64,000 nt of DNA from Rhizomys pruinosus (GCA_009823505.1 VZQC01000286.1:302083-366082); one strand, 5' to 3'. Counted from the stretch's first letter, positions 32,085 to 42,741 are shown. The notes: generated from the sequence alone by a model not told the origin. Numbers and translations: made by a program.

Positions 32085-32212
32085 CGCCTTTGACAGTAGT
32101 AGGCTCAGGAGGCAGAGGCAGGCGGATCTCTATGAGTTCAAGGACAACCTGGTCTGGCAGAAGTGAGTTCCAGCCAGCTGGGGCTATGGAGAGCCCTGTT
32201 CTCAAACACAAA
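32085..32212 (+). mobile_element. B1 SINE, left end lost
   Basis: GGAGGCAGAGGCAGGCGGAT, AGTTCAAGGACAACCTGGTC and CCAGCTGGGGCTATGGAGAG are intact. The left 40 bp are unrecognisable. A CA-rich tail follows. Confidence 0.8.
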
Positions 32213-32339
32213 CACACACACCAACACACACACACAACACACAGATATATTTTTATTGAAGTCTCGTGAATTTCATACATTTCTCAGTCAATATATATAT
32301 ATATTATATAGTATATATATATATCCTAGATAGTATATG

Positions 32340-32735
32340 TCTCAGCTATACTAAAATTAGTCATCAATAACTGAGATCCTAGGTTTATTTGGCTGGGATT
32401 AACATTTGATAAGATTAACCAGAAGCTACTTGGATTAACCAAGAGGGTTAGGACATGCTCTCTTACTGTAAATATGGGGTTTCTCTTTTTCCTTCTCATG
32501 ATGCTTTTTTTCCTTGTATTTCCGTTGTGTTTTCAAGACACATTAACACTTCATTATAATAATTAATTTCTAAATGCATGGACAAGGTTATAAATAGCCA
32601 TTCCTGAATTTGGTTGTTTCAAAAAGCCTGGTTCTGTATCAGCTTCTGATATTTGGTGACACTCAGTGCTTTCCTCTTTGCTCTATAGAGCCTGAAATTT
32701 CGACATAGTGTAGATAGACATCTCTTGCCCTAGGA
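32340..32735. other. no recognisable feature
   Basis: Unique-looking AT-rich DNA, also present at 46,530-46,925. Confidence 0.4.
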
Positions 32736-32737
32736 TT

Positions 32738-32885
32738 GGGCCCAGGCATGATGGCACATGCCTTTAATCCTAGCACTCGGGAGACAGAGGCAGGTGGATC
32801 CTTGTGAGTTCAAGGCCAGCCTGGTCTAGAGAGTGAGTTTCCAGTACAGCTGGGGCCACAGGGAGACCCTGTCTCAGAAAAGACA
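32738..32885 (+). mobile_element. B1 SINE with (CAAA)n tail
   Basis: CCCAGGCATGATGGCACATG start through GGGGCCACAGGGAGACCCTG. A CAAA/CAAC-rich tail extends to about 32,925. Confidence 0.92.
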
Positions 32886-33202
32886 ACAAACAAACAACCA
32901 ACAAACAAACAAACAAACAAAAAACTAAGGAAGACTACTGGTCTCACATGAGTTCTATGAATCCTATAAATTGTTTTCCTCTCACAATTTTAAAGTATTC
33001 CCAGGAATAGGTTAACGGCCAGTAACATAAAATTACATACCAGAAAACATACCTGTCACTCAAACAGAAATTACTTCATGCATTTTTTTTCATAAACAGA
33101 ATTATATTTCATTCAACATTCAATCTGGAAGTAAAATGAATGAAATGACTTTAAACTTATTAAAGGGTAGGTGTGAGAAATAAATGCTTCTAAATAAAAA
33201 TG

Positions 33203-33350
33203 ATGCCGGGCTGGTGGCGCACGCCTTTAATCCTAGCACTCGGAAGGCAGAGGCAGTCGGATCTTTGTGAGTTCCAGGCCATCCTGGTCTAACAGAGCGA
33301 GTTCCAGGACAGCTGGGGCTACAGGAGATCCCTGTCTCGAAAAGACAAAA
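33203..33350 (+). mobile_element. B1 SINE, near consensus
   Basis: GATGCCGGGCTGGTGGCGCA start, body intact, TGTCTCGAAAAGAC end, A-rich tail. Copy 2 reads GGGCGTGGTGGCGGC at the same place, showing compensating single-base errors. Confidence 0.93.
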
Positions 33351-33394
33351 AATAAAAAATAAAAATAAAAGATGCACCATGATGGGTATGCCAC

Positions 33395-33460
33395 ACTTTT
33401 TAAATGTTTATTTTCTCACTTGTGTGTGTGTGTGTTTGTGTGTGTAAATGCCTGCATGAA

Positions 33461-33516
<56 letters not shown>

Positions 33517-33662
33517 GACACCATGAAGTATGTGCAGGCAAGAGGACAGCCTTCCAGAGTCAGTTCTCTGCTCCCTATATTTCAAGGACTATCCAGGTCT
33601 CCAGGATTGAAATGAGGTCATCAGGCAAGTGCCTTTACCTACTGGGTCATTGTTTCATGCAC
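33395..33662 (-). mobile_element. B3-class SINE with (TA)n
   Basis: Antisense B3: GCAAGAGGACAGCCTTCCAG, CAGGATTGAAATGAGGTC and GTGCCTTTACCTACTGG. (GT)n and (TA)n arrays expand its 3' side. Confidence 0.7.
33459..33512. repeat. (TA)n microsatellite
   Basis: About 50 bases of AT dinucleotides. The copy-2 array is broken differently, as expected for polymerase or read slippage. Confidence 0.95.
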
Positions 33663-33695
33663 TGGCTTCACCATAATTTCTTAAAAAGATATCAC

Positions 33696-33928
33696 TCATG
33701 GCTGGAGATATGGCTTACTGGTTAAACACTGCTCTGGCCTCTGTCAGCAAGGACCCAAGTTCAATTCCAACACCCACATGGCAGGTAACAACTGTCCATA
33801 AACTAGTTCCAGGGAAACATTGGCCTCTTCTCTGAACTCCATGGGTATTCCACAATGCAGGTCGACACACATAACATACAAGCAATACACTCACATAAAT
33901 TAAAAAAAATAATAAATAAAATTTAAAG
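33696..33928 (+). mobile_element. B2/B3-class SINE
   Basis: GGCTGGAGATATGGCTTACT head, CCAAGTTCAATTCCAACACC and CATGGGTATTCCACAATGCA, ending AATAAATAAAA. Confidence 0.8.
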
Positions 33929-33999
33929 TATGTTACTCAATGTTTCTCAGTGATAAAAAATTATTGTGCTCTGCAGTGTCTATTGGTTCAACATTTCTG

Positions 34000-34062
34000 A
34001 TGATGTAGCTCAGGGATAGAGGGCATGCAATGCTGTATCCCACCTCACCTCCAAAACGTAAA
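34000..34062 (+). mobile_element. ID-type SINE, degenerate
   Basis: GATGTAGCTCAGGGATAGAG retains the tRNA A-box, followed by a decayed B box and an A run. Confidence 0.6.
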
Positions 34063-35655
34063 AAAAACACCATAAGATTTTTTCTATAGCTTTTGCTGAA
34101 ATAATTTTACTGTGAGCGACTATGCCTAAAAATCATCCAGAATAACCAATGTTGACCCAAAACTATTTGTCACTCCAAAGGGAGTTCTGAGCCAATGTGA
34201 GTGATGATGTTCTGGGAACATGCATTCAAGGTGCCCTAAATAATATCTTCCATTCTTGAAGTGGTCATGAACTTTTCATGGTTACAACCAGGAACAAATA
34301 GATCACAATGTCAAAAGGGGCCAAGCCATAACAAACGCATAAAAAACCCCACGTACAGACAGTACATATACAGTATACATTACTACTACATCAGCAAGAT
34401 GGTTAATAGCACGAAGCTTACGTTCATGGGTACTACCCAAGGCAAACCAATGTGACACAGTCAAAATATATTGTCTTGAGGATGCTCAAAGAAATACACG
34501 CAAATAAGAACTCTCAGCAGAATAGACGTACCCACTTCCGCCTAGGAACTAGAAAGGGGAGACGGTCAACACACGAATCAATTGTATCACCACAGGGTGC
34601 CAACCACAGTCCGGCTTATTGGGCAGGCTACCACTACAGGACCTCAATCTAAGTACAGTAAACACACCTTGCGAACAGAACCACACACCAAATGATGGTT
34701 CCTATCCACCCAATCCGCTCTTGTCCTAGAAAACATCGAACCCACCCTCATTTGCATACATTCATGGACAATAGAAGATGAAGCGGTGCAGTGCCTAATA
34801 CCCAACTTTGGTCTGGTACTTAGACTCATGGAGGTCATAAAATGTGTACTGGCTTATTGTTACCCTTGATAATTCAATATGTAAATACCCAGAGATAGAG
34901 CTTTAACTCTCCTGCCCCAGACAGACGTTTACCTAAGAATGGTAGGTTGTCACTTCTAAACACACTAAAAGGTTTATTTATTACGTTTATCTGTTATCTG
35001 CTTAAGCCTCTATACTAAGATGTATAGCACAGACACTGAATATATTATGCATCTCGTGCTGCTCCTGTACTTATTTCTTGTCTATAGATTAGAAGTATGC
35101 AGAGAATGACTAAGGTGGTATTGAGCTCTATGCCTTACGTACAGAGGTTGCAAGACATATACTAGGATTTATTCTCTTACGTCTAATTGTAGTGACTTAT
35201 TGATGTGAATAGTCTCTGTGTTTATGCTTAATAGTGAATACTGGATTGAATACCTGCTTATGTGAGTGATAATAATGGCTAATGTTGAAGGCTACAGATT
35301 ATCAGACTGTATAGTATGATGAAATGGATGGATGATAGTGAAGGCCAGAATCAGAGTTGATGATGAATGGATATGAAGAAGACTAAAGATAGCTCAAGAT
35401 ATTTTCCCTCTCAGTCAGCAACATCCTAACCTTTCACAATCAGGAAGTTCTAATCAATCAGTAAGTTTGAAGGATCTTAATATAAGTGTGGCCTTTTCAG
35501 GGGAACTTCAGGTTCACACATCAAGAATTTTCTTGCAGTTATTTGTTATTTATCATGGAAACAAATGCAAGGCAATGAAAAGTATACATTTCTAGTCTAG
35601 AAAATATCTACTTATATACAGTTAGTGAATTATGGTTTTAATATTTAAAAGATAT
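34063..35655. other. low-quality consensus patch, no gene
   Basis: 34,290-35,340 aligns only in islands with 48,465-49,530. Blocks such as CTCATTTGCATACATT and the CCGCCTAGGAACTAG area appear shifted or repeated, and the copy-2 B1 (48,865-49,005) is missing. I call no feature in it. Confidence 0.5.
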
Positions 35656-35659
35656 TTTA

Positions 35660-35885
35660 AAATGGCTGTAGATATGGTTCAGTTTGTACAATGGCTTGCC
35701 TAGGCATGAGTATAACCTGGATTTTGATCCCCAGCAGTGATAAATAGAGCATATATGGGCAACACACCATCCTACTATATCTCTACACACTTGGGAATCA
35801 AGGTAAGAGGATAAGAAGTTCAAGTAAACTGTGGGCTCAGAAAGTTTGAGGCCAGCCTCTGAGCTACATGAGACCATATATCTAC
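35660..35885 (+). mobile_element. B4-type composite SINE
   Basis: ID-like head (GATATGGTTCAGTTTGTACA, TGATCCCCAGCAGT) then B1-like body (CACTTGGGAATCAAGGTAAG, GTTTGAGGCCAGCCT). Confidence 0.7.
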
Positions 35886-35909
35886 AATTTCAAAATAATA
35901 ATTTTTTAC

Positions 35910-36108
35910 ATTATTATTATGGTTTTTGCAGGTAGTATTTATATGTCTGTGAGGATACATGTATCTTTGTGGGTATATGGAGATTAGAAGACAAATTCGT
36001 AGAACAGGTTCTCTTTTTCCAACTTATATGGATTCTGGGGATTAAACTCAGGTTGCCGGCTTGTTTGGCAAGCACCTTTACCCACTGAGTCATCTAATTG
36101 TCCCTAAA
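35910..36108 (-). mobile_element. B3-class SINE
   Basis: Antisense B3: ATGGAGATTAGAAGACAAAT, GGATTCTGGGGATTAAACTC, GCACCTTTACCCACTGAGTC. Confidence 0.75.
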
Positions 36109-36124
36109 TATTAAAAGTTGTACT

Positions 36125-36278
36125 ATAGCCAATATGGTGGCACGTCTTTAAATCCCAGCACTAGGGAGACAGAGGAAGGTAGTACTTTATTATTTTGAGG
36201 CTAGCCTGATATACATAGCAAGATTTTGAGACCAGCCTAGTACATAGCGAGCAACCCTTGTCAAACAAACAAGCAAGC
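36125..36278 (+). mobile_element. B1 SINE, degenerate
   Basis: AGCCAATATGGTGGCACGTC, CCCAGCACTAGGGAGACAGA and a CAAAC-rich tail. A short internal duplication of GAGACCAGCCTAG is present. Confidence 0.75.
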
Positions 36279-36351
36279 TACAAACAAAGCAAAAACAAAC
36301 AAAATAATAAAAAAACATGGAATTTAGAGATTTCATAAGAGATAAAATAGA

Positions 36352-36580
36352 AGGGCTGGCTCAATGGAATAAGAGCCCTGGTAATCCTTCAGGGGACATG
36401 AGTTTGAATCCCAGTACCCTCATGGTGGCCAACAACTATTTTGTGACTCAGTTTCCAGGGGATCCAATGCCCTCTTCTGGCCTGCATAGGCATTGCATGC
36501 ACATGGTGCACATTACATTCATGTAGGCAAAATATACAGACATAAAATAAAATAAAATAAACCAATAAATAAAAAAATAA
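36352..36580 (+). mobile_element. B2 SINE, older type
   Basis: AGGGCTGGCTCAATGGAATA head (diverged), TTCCAGGGGATCCAATGCCC and CCTCTTCTGGCCTGC. It lacks the duplicated core. Confidence 0.85.
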
Positions 36581-36582
36581 AG

Positions 36583-36822
36583 GGGGGGCTGGAGAGATGG
36601 CCTAGTAGGTAAGAGGTCACCCGACTGTGCTCTTGCAGAAGACCCAGGTTCGATCCCAGCACACCACATGGGGCTGAGAACCATCTTTAACTGCCAGTTT
36701 CTGGGGAATCTGGCACCCTCTTCTGACCTCCACAAGCATTGCACAACACGATGACAAACTAAGACTGCAGACAAAGTACATTCATACACATATAAGAATA
36801 AATTTAAAAAATAAAAAAATAG
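36583..36822 (+). mobile_element. B2 SINE, older type
   Basis: GGGGGGCTGGAGAGATGGCC head, GACCCAGGTTCGATCCCAGC and GGGGAATCTGGCACCCTCTT. A single CAGTTTCTGG core indicates the non-duplicated type. Confidence 0.9.
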
Positions 36823-37044
36823 AAGGGAGAAAGTTATTCCTTTTATTAGGCCAGTGAGTTTACACAGGAAAATATTTGCACCCTCTTTCCCAGGAAGGTA
36901 TTAGGCTGTGTCTTGGGACGTTTTTGAAAGTCATAACTGAAGGGCAAGACTGATACTGGCATTCAGTGAGTAGAGGTGAAGGATATTTTTAATTATCCTA
37001 AAATACCCCTAACCGTCACTCAACACAAAGACGTATATTGCTCA

Positions 37045-37215
37045 TGGAGCCAGCAATGTGGCTTAGTTGAAGTGCTTGAGTGGCATGCATGAAGCTTTGT
37101 TCCATCTCAACGCTGCAAAACTCACACCTCATGGTGATGCCTGTCTATAATCCATAGCATGTTTGAGTCTAACATGGGGCACATGAGACCCTGTCTCAAA
37201 AACAAGACAAAACAA
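37045..37215 (+). mobile_element. B4/ID-type SINE
   Basis: AGCCAGCAATGTGGCTTAGT head, then GTGATGCCTGTCTATAATCC and GAGACCCTGTCTC from a reduced B1 part. Confidence 0.65.
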
Positions 37216-37364
37216 AACTACCAACCACCCCCTCTCACACCACACATAATAAACCCTTCCATTGAACTAGTGAAAAAATTATTGTTGAAATCATTGTCAA
37301 ATATGAATCTAATTCAATGAAATTACCAACTGTATAGCTCCTGTTCCATCTCTACAAATCTTTT

Positions 37365-39360
37365 TTTCTCTTTTATTTGTTTATTGTTAAGGGATTCTCA
37401 ATATAATAACACAGTTGTTTTCAGATAACATTGATTACTCAGTTTGCTGTACAATTAGGTAACTGGTGCATTTTGCAAGTTCTTTGTCCAAATTTTTAAA
37501 CCCAAGTTCCCAATAGTCCAGTTGGAGATGCTTGTATGCACAGGCATATTGACGAATTAGAGTCCAGACTAATTGCTCTAGTCTCATGATTCACCCCTAT
37601 CTCTCCAAGCCCTTATATTCTACACATGGCCTCCTCTGCCGCAATTTGTTCCCTAGGCTTTGGGAAAGGGGCACAAGTGGGTGAGAAGAAGAAGTCTATT
37701 TTCTTTGGAGTTGTTATTTTGATCTCTAGTCTGTTCAGATTGTTTCCCTTCATGGGTTACAGCTATCCGTGATACTTTTTAGTCATACTAACAAAGCACA
37801 AGCAATTGGATGTACCAGGCATTTAAGACAGTACTAATTGATTATGGCAAGCTAAGCTGTGAGCATAGACACAGATGCTTGGAATGTGTGCTAATCCACA
37901 AACTGTGGTTTCCTCTATAAAGGGTGACAGTTCTTATTGTGGCTTATAACATCTCCTAACCACTAGAGGACATAAGCTTGTGGCATCTGCCTGTGAGTTA
38001 TTCCTCCAAGGGAGAGCTAATAGCCAATTAGATTTGGGATATATATAATTAGATATAGACTACATGGCTGCCACTGTTGCCACAGTATCTCCAGGCTGTT
38101 GAGGTGTAGCTGATACTGAGGAGGAGCCTTGCTTGTCTCAAGGAGACCAATATTTTGCTGTATTGCTTTAGTGGCCTTTGGTAATGCTCTCTGGCATTTC
38201 AGAGGTCAGTTGTAAACGTTAGCAAGTGACGTCTCATACATTTTTTTATGCCACAACAGGTCTTCGACAACAGGGACTTACTGCCTTTCGTTGCAATATA
38301 TTCCACTTATAGGCAAAAGCTTTATAATTTTGGGAGGGGTTTGAATCCCCTAGCCAACATCTCCAAGGCAGAATAATTCATTGCTTATGTCAGAGCTTTC
38401 CTGTACTAATATATTTTGCTTATACACACTTATAAAGACTTTGCTATTGAATTTGGCTCTAGATATAGAATAATCCTTTCACAGGTTCCTATGCCTATCA
38501 GTCAATTTAAAAAAGGGTAATTATACCTGTTTTATAAGAAATTACCAGTATACAGGGAGACCCTGTCTAAAAAGAACAAAAAAAAAAAAAAAAAAAAAGA
38601 AATTGCCAGTATAACTGTTGGTTCTAATTTACAGTTAGGGAATGACTTCATTACTATTCATGTTTTTTCTTTTTTCGTATAAAGGGGAGAGGTGGGAAGT
38701 TTTCTAGCATCTGGAAGGTAAACTTCCTTAGGGCCCATTTATAAACAGTTATCCCAAAATATATTCAGAGAGATGCTCAGCGTTTGTGACTCAGGCAGTC
38801 TAAGGTTCTGCTTTCTTTAATGTTAAGACGGGTAAGCCTCTCTTCTTGCGCATTTTTCCCAGTCCATCCTGTAAGCCAAAAGTTGTACGTTTCAGGCATT
38901 TAGATTGGTGATGTTTTACCTGTGGGAACAATAAAGACCATTGTTAGTTTCAAGATCAAAATTGAAAATTTATATTGGATTGAAACACAGAGTTTTTTCC
39001 ATTTGTATTCCCAGAAGGGATACTACACCACCTCCCACCTCCCTCTTTTTGTTTTTTTGTTTTTTTTTAATTTTTATGCTTTAACCTATAGATGCCTAAG
39101 TTGTTATTACACATACCCATAAACAGGAGCCAAGGCTTAAGTTTTCATTAAATTTACCCAAACTGTTTCTCATTGATTGTATGCTACTTATCTGGGAAGT
39201 AAATTTAAGCTTAATTCTTTAAATTGTCCTACATAAGTAAAGAAAGTGTTACAATGTGATGTATATTCGGAAAATACAGAGACCATTGTGTACCTTAACC
39301 CAAAGTTTTGTTGGAAGTTCAATACAAATTAAAATAAAACAATTAACTTTTTATATTCCC
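37365..39360 (-). mobile_element. long L1 3'UTR fragment
   Basis: Antisense copy of the same 3'UTR family that follows ORF2 in the L1 at 54,218-61,343, but with an extra 0.7-0.9-kb middle part (about 37,900-38,700). The leftmost T-rich stretch carries the complement of an AATAAA signal. A small B1 piece interrupts it at 38,553-38,597. Confidence 0.65.
38553..38597 (+). mobile_element. 5'-truncated B1 (45 bp)
   Basis: Only ACAGGGAGACCCTGTCTAAA and a long A tail remain. A 16-bp duplication with one mismatch (AGAAATTACCAGTATA at 38,537-38,552; AGAAATTGCCAGTATA at 38,598-38,613) proves independent insertion into the L1 3'UTR. Confidence 0.9.
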
Positions 39361-39436
39361 AATTAGTTCAAATGTATTACATTTTTTTTCACCAAAACCT
39401 ACAACTTTAACTAATCTAAACATTTCACTAAGCCTT

Positions 39437-39698
39437 AAAATATCTGGAGAGATGGCCTAGCGGTTAAGAGCGCTGACCGCTCTTACAGAGGAACCCAGGT
39501 TCGATCCCCAGCAATCCACATGGTGGCCAAGAACAGTCTGAAACGCCCAATTCTCAGGAGAACATCCAGTTCCAGGGGAATCCGACACCATCTTCTGACC
39601 TCCGCGGCATTGCACGACACGGGTTGCACACACTTGCATGCAGACAGTACATTCATACATGTACCGAAATAAGTTAAATTGAATAAAAAAATTAAAAA
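39437..39698 (+). mobile_element. B2 SINE, duplicated-core subfamily
   Basis: GAGAGATGGCCTAGCGGTTA head, GGTTCGATCCCCAGC, AATTCTCAGGAGAACATCCAG duplication, GACCTCCGCGGCATTGCACG. An A-rich tail follows. Confidence 0.92.
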
Positions 39699-40046
39699 AA
39701 ATCCTATAGTATGGTGATAAAGCTTGGGCAGTAGCTTGAGTACCTGCCAAATAAATATTCCCAATTAAAATTTTTGGCTCTTTAAAGCTATGACTGGACT
39801 ATGAACTTCAGAGAATCAAGTCCATTAACTTTATATTTATTTTTTTCTTCTAGATATTGAATCTCTTTACTGAAATACCTCTATTATATATATGTTATTT
39901 TATTTAAATTAATGTTATTTTTAAGTTATACCCTTTTAAACTGCAAATCTTACTGAGTGGATTTTAATGACTATCTTCCTCCAGTCTTGGCCTTCTCCAG
40001 TGCCTGGCATGAAAACCATGCTTTCAAAGACTTTCTTATGCTGTTT

Positions 40047-40047
40047 T

Positions 40048-40080
<33 letters not shown>

Positions 40081-41040
40081 AGTACAAGCACCCTTCATAT
40101 AAAATGAATTTCCAAGCATTTGTGCCCAAAACCCACACAGCCCAAGGCTCCCACCACCAGCTGGAGGGGCTTGAATGTTCTAACTCAAGTTGGTCAAATA
40201 AGCGTCCAGACTACATTGTCGTATTTTACCATTCACGAACACCTAAAACAGCTCTTACATTCTAAACAACGTCCCATTCTTCTGCAGATGTTTCCTTAGG
40301 CTAGAGAAGGGGCACAGGTGGAGCGGAAGCAGACACAGTCTACTTTGTCTGGAGATGTCGTTTTGGAACTCTGAGAAGTTTCCGGCCTGTTTCCCTTTCA
40401 ATATGGGCTGACATTTGTACCAGAATACCTTTTAAATATAAACAGTTGTTTACAGACCTATGGTCCTCAGAGATGTTTGTTGCCTGAAGCAGTCTGAGGC
40501 CTTGCTTCCTTTTAAGTGTTAAGATGTGGCCACTTCTCTGCTGGTATTTCTGGTACAACCTACACAAGGAAGGAGGTATCCTTTCTCAGCTTGAGTTGGT
40601 GACGTTTTGACCTGTGGGAAACATACAAAATTTTCCCCCATAGTTAGTTTCATAAGATTTAAATTGAAAGTTTTTGGACAAAAAGTTTATATATAACTGT
40701 ATCCCCCTTTTTTATTTAGTTTTTTTTTGTTTGACCCATGAGTCTCAAAAAGGCATTGTAGTATATGCAATACCTATAGGCAGGATTAAGTATAGAAAAT
40801 TTCATTAAATTTATCCAGGCTTTCCTGGGTGACCGTAATGTTGTTAATTGGGAAGCAAAATAATTCCTTAGGCTTTAAACATGCCTTAGGTAAAATGAGA
40901 ATGCTACAAGATGATATTACATACAGAAAAATTACTAGAGAACATTTGTATATTTAACTCCCAATTATTGTTATATAGATTTGAAAGGGAAAATGCCAGT
41001 AATATTTAAATTAAATATACATTAATAGAATTATGACCCA
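40047..41040 (-). mobile_element. L1 3'UTR with poly-A tail, ORF2 missing
   Basis: Begins on the plus strand with a run of about 30 T (the L1 poly-A tail) and continues through the full 3'UTR seen at 54,218-55,198. It ends at CCCATGTC, exactly where ORF2-proximal sequence would start in copy 2, and joins unrelated DNA. Confidence 0.8.
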
Positions 41041-41044
41041 TGTC

Positions 41045-41425
41045 ATTTGCCCCACATCTGCACAAATGAGAGTACCTACACACTAGGAAAGGGGGTATAA
41101 AGGAAGGAGATGCTGACACAGACTACCACTTCATGAACCTTAAGGACACTATACTAGATGAAATACACCTTTCAGATAAAGATAAATGCTTCCTGATTCC
41201 ATTGTACATGCATGTAAAGAAGTCAAATGATAGAGTAGAATGTGGGTTTCTCCTGGGTTGGGGAGAACACATAGTACATTCTCACTGGGTAAAGAACTGG
41301 AGTTTAAGATTCTGGTGGTTGAACAACATTGTGAATTTATGTAATGTTCCTGAGTTGTATGGTAAAAAATGGAAAGTTTTATGTTATGCATATTTTGCCA
41401 GAACAATAAATAAAAGGATTTTACA
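41045..41425 (+). mobile_element. ancient L1 3' end (L1M-type)
   Basis: CATGAACCTTAAGGACACTA, ATTCCATTGTACATGCATG, GGGTTTCTCCTGGGTTGG, ACAACATTGTGAATTTATG and TTATGCATATTTTGCCAG follow the order of the old mammalian L1 ORF2 end and 3'UTR. A 134-codon open frame (41,133-41,537) runs through it by chance. Confidence 0.7.
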
Positions 41426-41943
41426 GTTGTTTAAAAATGTATATAAAAATGTATATGAGTTTCAGATGTTTCCATCTGACTTTACTGAAAGAAGTGTTTC
41501 ATGGCTAAACTCATGGGGTCATTTTGAAAGGTTTTAGAGAGAAATGCAGAGTGAGTAGAAGAAGATGATGCCTGTGGGCTTGAAGCAAAGATAGAATGAC
41601 TCTAAAAGGCCACCTCTATTCTATAGGGCCTTGAAGAAACCAGAGCAGTAGGAAGCCTAGTCCCTTAGAGAGGAAGGAAACTCAGTTCATGTTTGGAGCA
41701 TGGGAGGGATTAGGACTGATTTCAGGTTTATAAGAAGTATAATTAGATGTTTTAGAAGTGACACTTTTTCTTTCTTCACCTCTCCAGTATTAGAGATGGA
41801 AACCAGGAACTCAAGTATGCTAAGCATATTCTCTATCACTGACCAACATTCTCAGTCTACGTGAAATGAGCCATTTAAACAATTGTTCAGATCATTTAAA
41901 ATGTGTCGGCACATAATTCGTAGGAGTTGTAGTGAAAAAAATC
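41426..41943. other. no gene; possible ID remnant
   Basis: Unique-looking DNA. An antisense ID-like stretch may lie at 41,790-41,850. Confidence 0.4.
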
Positions 41944-41960
41944 AAAAGTTCCTTCTTTCC

Positions 41961-42116
41961 TTTTTTTTTTTTTGTTCTTTTTGAGACAGGGTCTCCCTGT
42001 AGCCCCATCTGTCCTGGAACTCACTCTGTAGACCAGGCTAGACTTGAACTCACAAAGATCCGCCTGCCTCTGCCTCCCAAGTGCTAGGATTAAAGGCATG
42101 CGCCACTACACCCAGC
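41961..42116 (-). mobile_element. B1 SINE
   Basis: Antisense B1 with T tail, GAGACAGGGTCTCCCTGTAG and GGCATGCGCCACTACACCC. A perfect 17-bp target duplication AAAAGTTCCTTCTTTCC lies at 41,944-41,960 and 42,117-42,133. Confidence 0.97.
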
Positions 42117-42196
42117 AAAAGTTCCTTCTTTCCATTGCCCATGACTGAATGTTGTCTTTGAAGTTTGTGTGTTTGATTGGTTTATTGAAAAATCCC

Positions 42197-42199
42197 ATA

Positions 42200-42233
<34 letters not shown>

Positions 42234-42299
42234 AATACAGAGAATATTAGCATGGCCTCTGCACAAGGATGACATGCAAATTCGTGAAGCATTCCATAA
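42197..42299 (+). pseudogene. Rnu6-ps: U6 snRNA retropseudogene
   Basis: Full-length match to spliceosomal U6 snRNA in sequence order: CTTGCTTCGGCAGCACATAT at the 5' side, CTAAAATTGGAACAATACAG, TTAGCATGGCCTCTGC, AAGGATGACATGCAAATTCG and GTGAAGCATTCCAT. The ACAGAGA box reads ACAGAGA followed by ATATTAGC, so it is nearly intact; G-to-A changes elsewhere (GGAACAATAC, CTGCACAAGG, GACATGCAAA) look like CpG decay. It has an A-rich tail and a 10-bp target duplication GAAAAATCCC at 42,187-42,196 and 42,313-42,322, the marks of L1-mediated retrotransposition. No T-run terminator follows the RNA end and no U6-type upstream promoter is seen, so I infer it is not expressed. The symbol only indicates the class. 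Confidence 0.93.
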
Positions 42300-42324
42300 A
42301 AAAACAAAAAAAGAAAAATCCCTT

Positions 42325-42448
42325 ACTCTATAGTTCAGACTGGTGTGAAACTCACTATGTATCCAATGCTGGCCCTGAACTCATGATAGTCCTCCTTCTT
42401 CTTCAGCCTCCCATGTACTGGGATTACAGGCATGAGCCAGCATCATTA
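42325..42448 (-). mobile_element. old B1/7SL-type monomer
   Basis: Antisense 7SL-like sequence: CTGGCCCTGAACTCATGATA, CCTCCCATGTACTGGGATTA, CAGGCATGAGCCA. It is more diverged than neighbouring B1 copies. Confidence 0.65.
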
Positions 42449-42741
42449 TGAGCACTCTCAAATAAATATACCAAAATTCATCTTGACAGTACTCATATTG
42501 ATGAGTTTGGGGGGATTTCTATATTTTCTTATAATAAATAATGCTACAATTATCATCTTTGTACATTATTAGCAATTATGTGATTATATCTACCTAAATG
42601 ACTCACAAAATATGTTCTAGTTTAAAGTAGTAAAAAGCTTACTTTACTGTAAGTTATATTTTCTTTCTTTTCCTTTTCCCCTAGTATATAAGTTAAATTC
42701 CCTATGCATATTTAAAAAACAACAAACACCAAACAAGGGCC

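Larger units (their letters stand above)
29341..41040. repeat. large direct duplication, copy 1 (~11.7 kb)
   Basis: Every block here recurs in the same order and orientation at 43,559-55,198. The copies differ mainly by single-base insertions and deletions, with the worst agreement at 29,420-29,630 and 34,290-35,340. The left flank is an L1 ORF2 fragment and the right flank an ancient L1 3' end. Neither matches the flanks of copy 2. It contains no gene. Confidence 0.95.

Noticed and set aside
41133..41537. Sense open frame of 134 codons
   Set aside because: It lies on an ancient L1 ORF2 end and 3'UTR. The translation is not a recognised host protein, and the length is within chance for one frame.
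42197..42299. Functional U6 snRNA gene
   Set aside because: The poly-A tail, target duplications, missing T-run terminator and absent upstream promoter elements indicate a retropseudogene.
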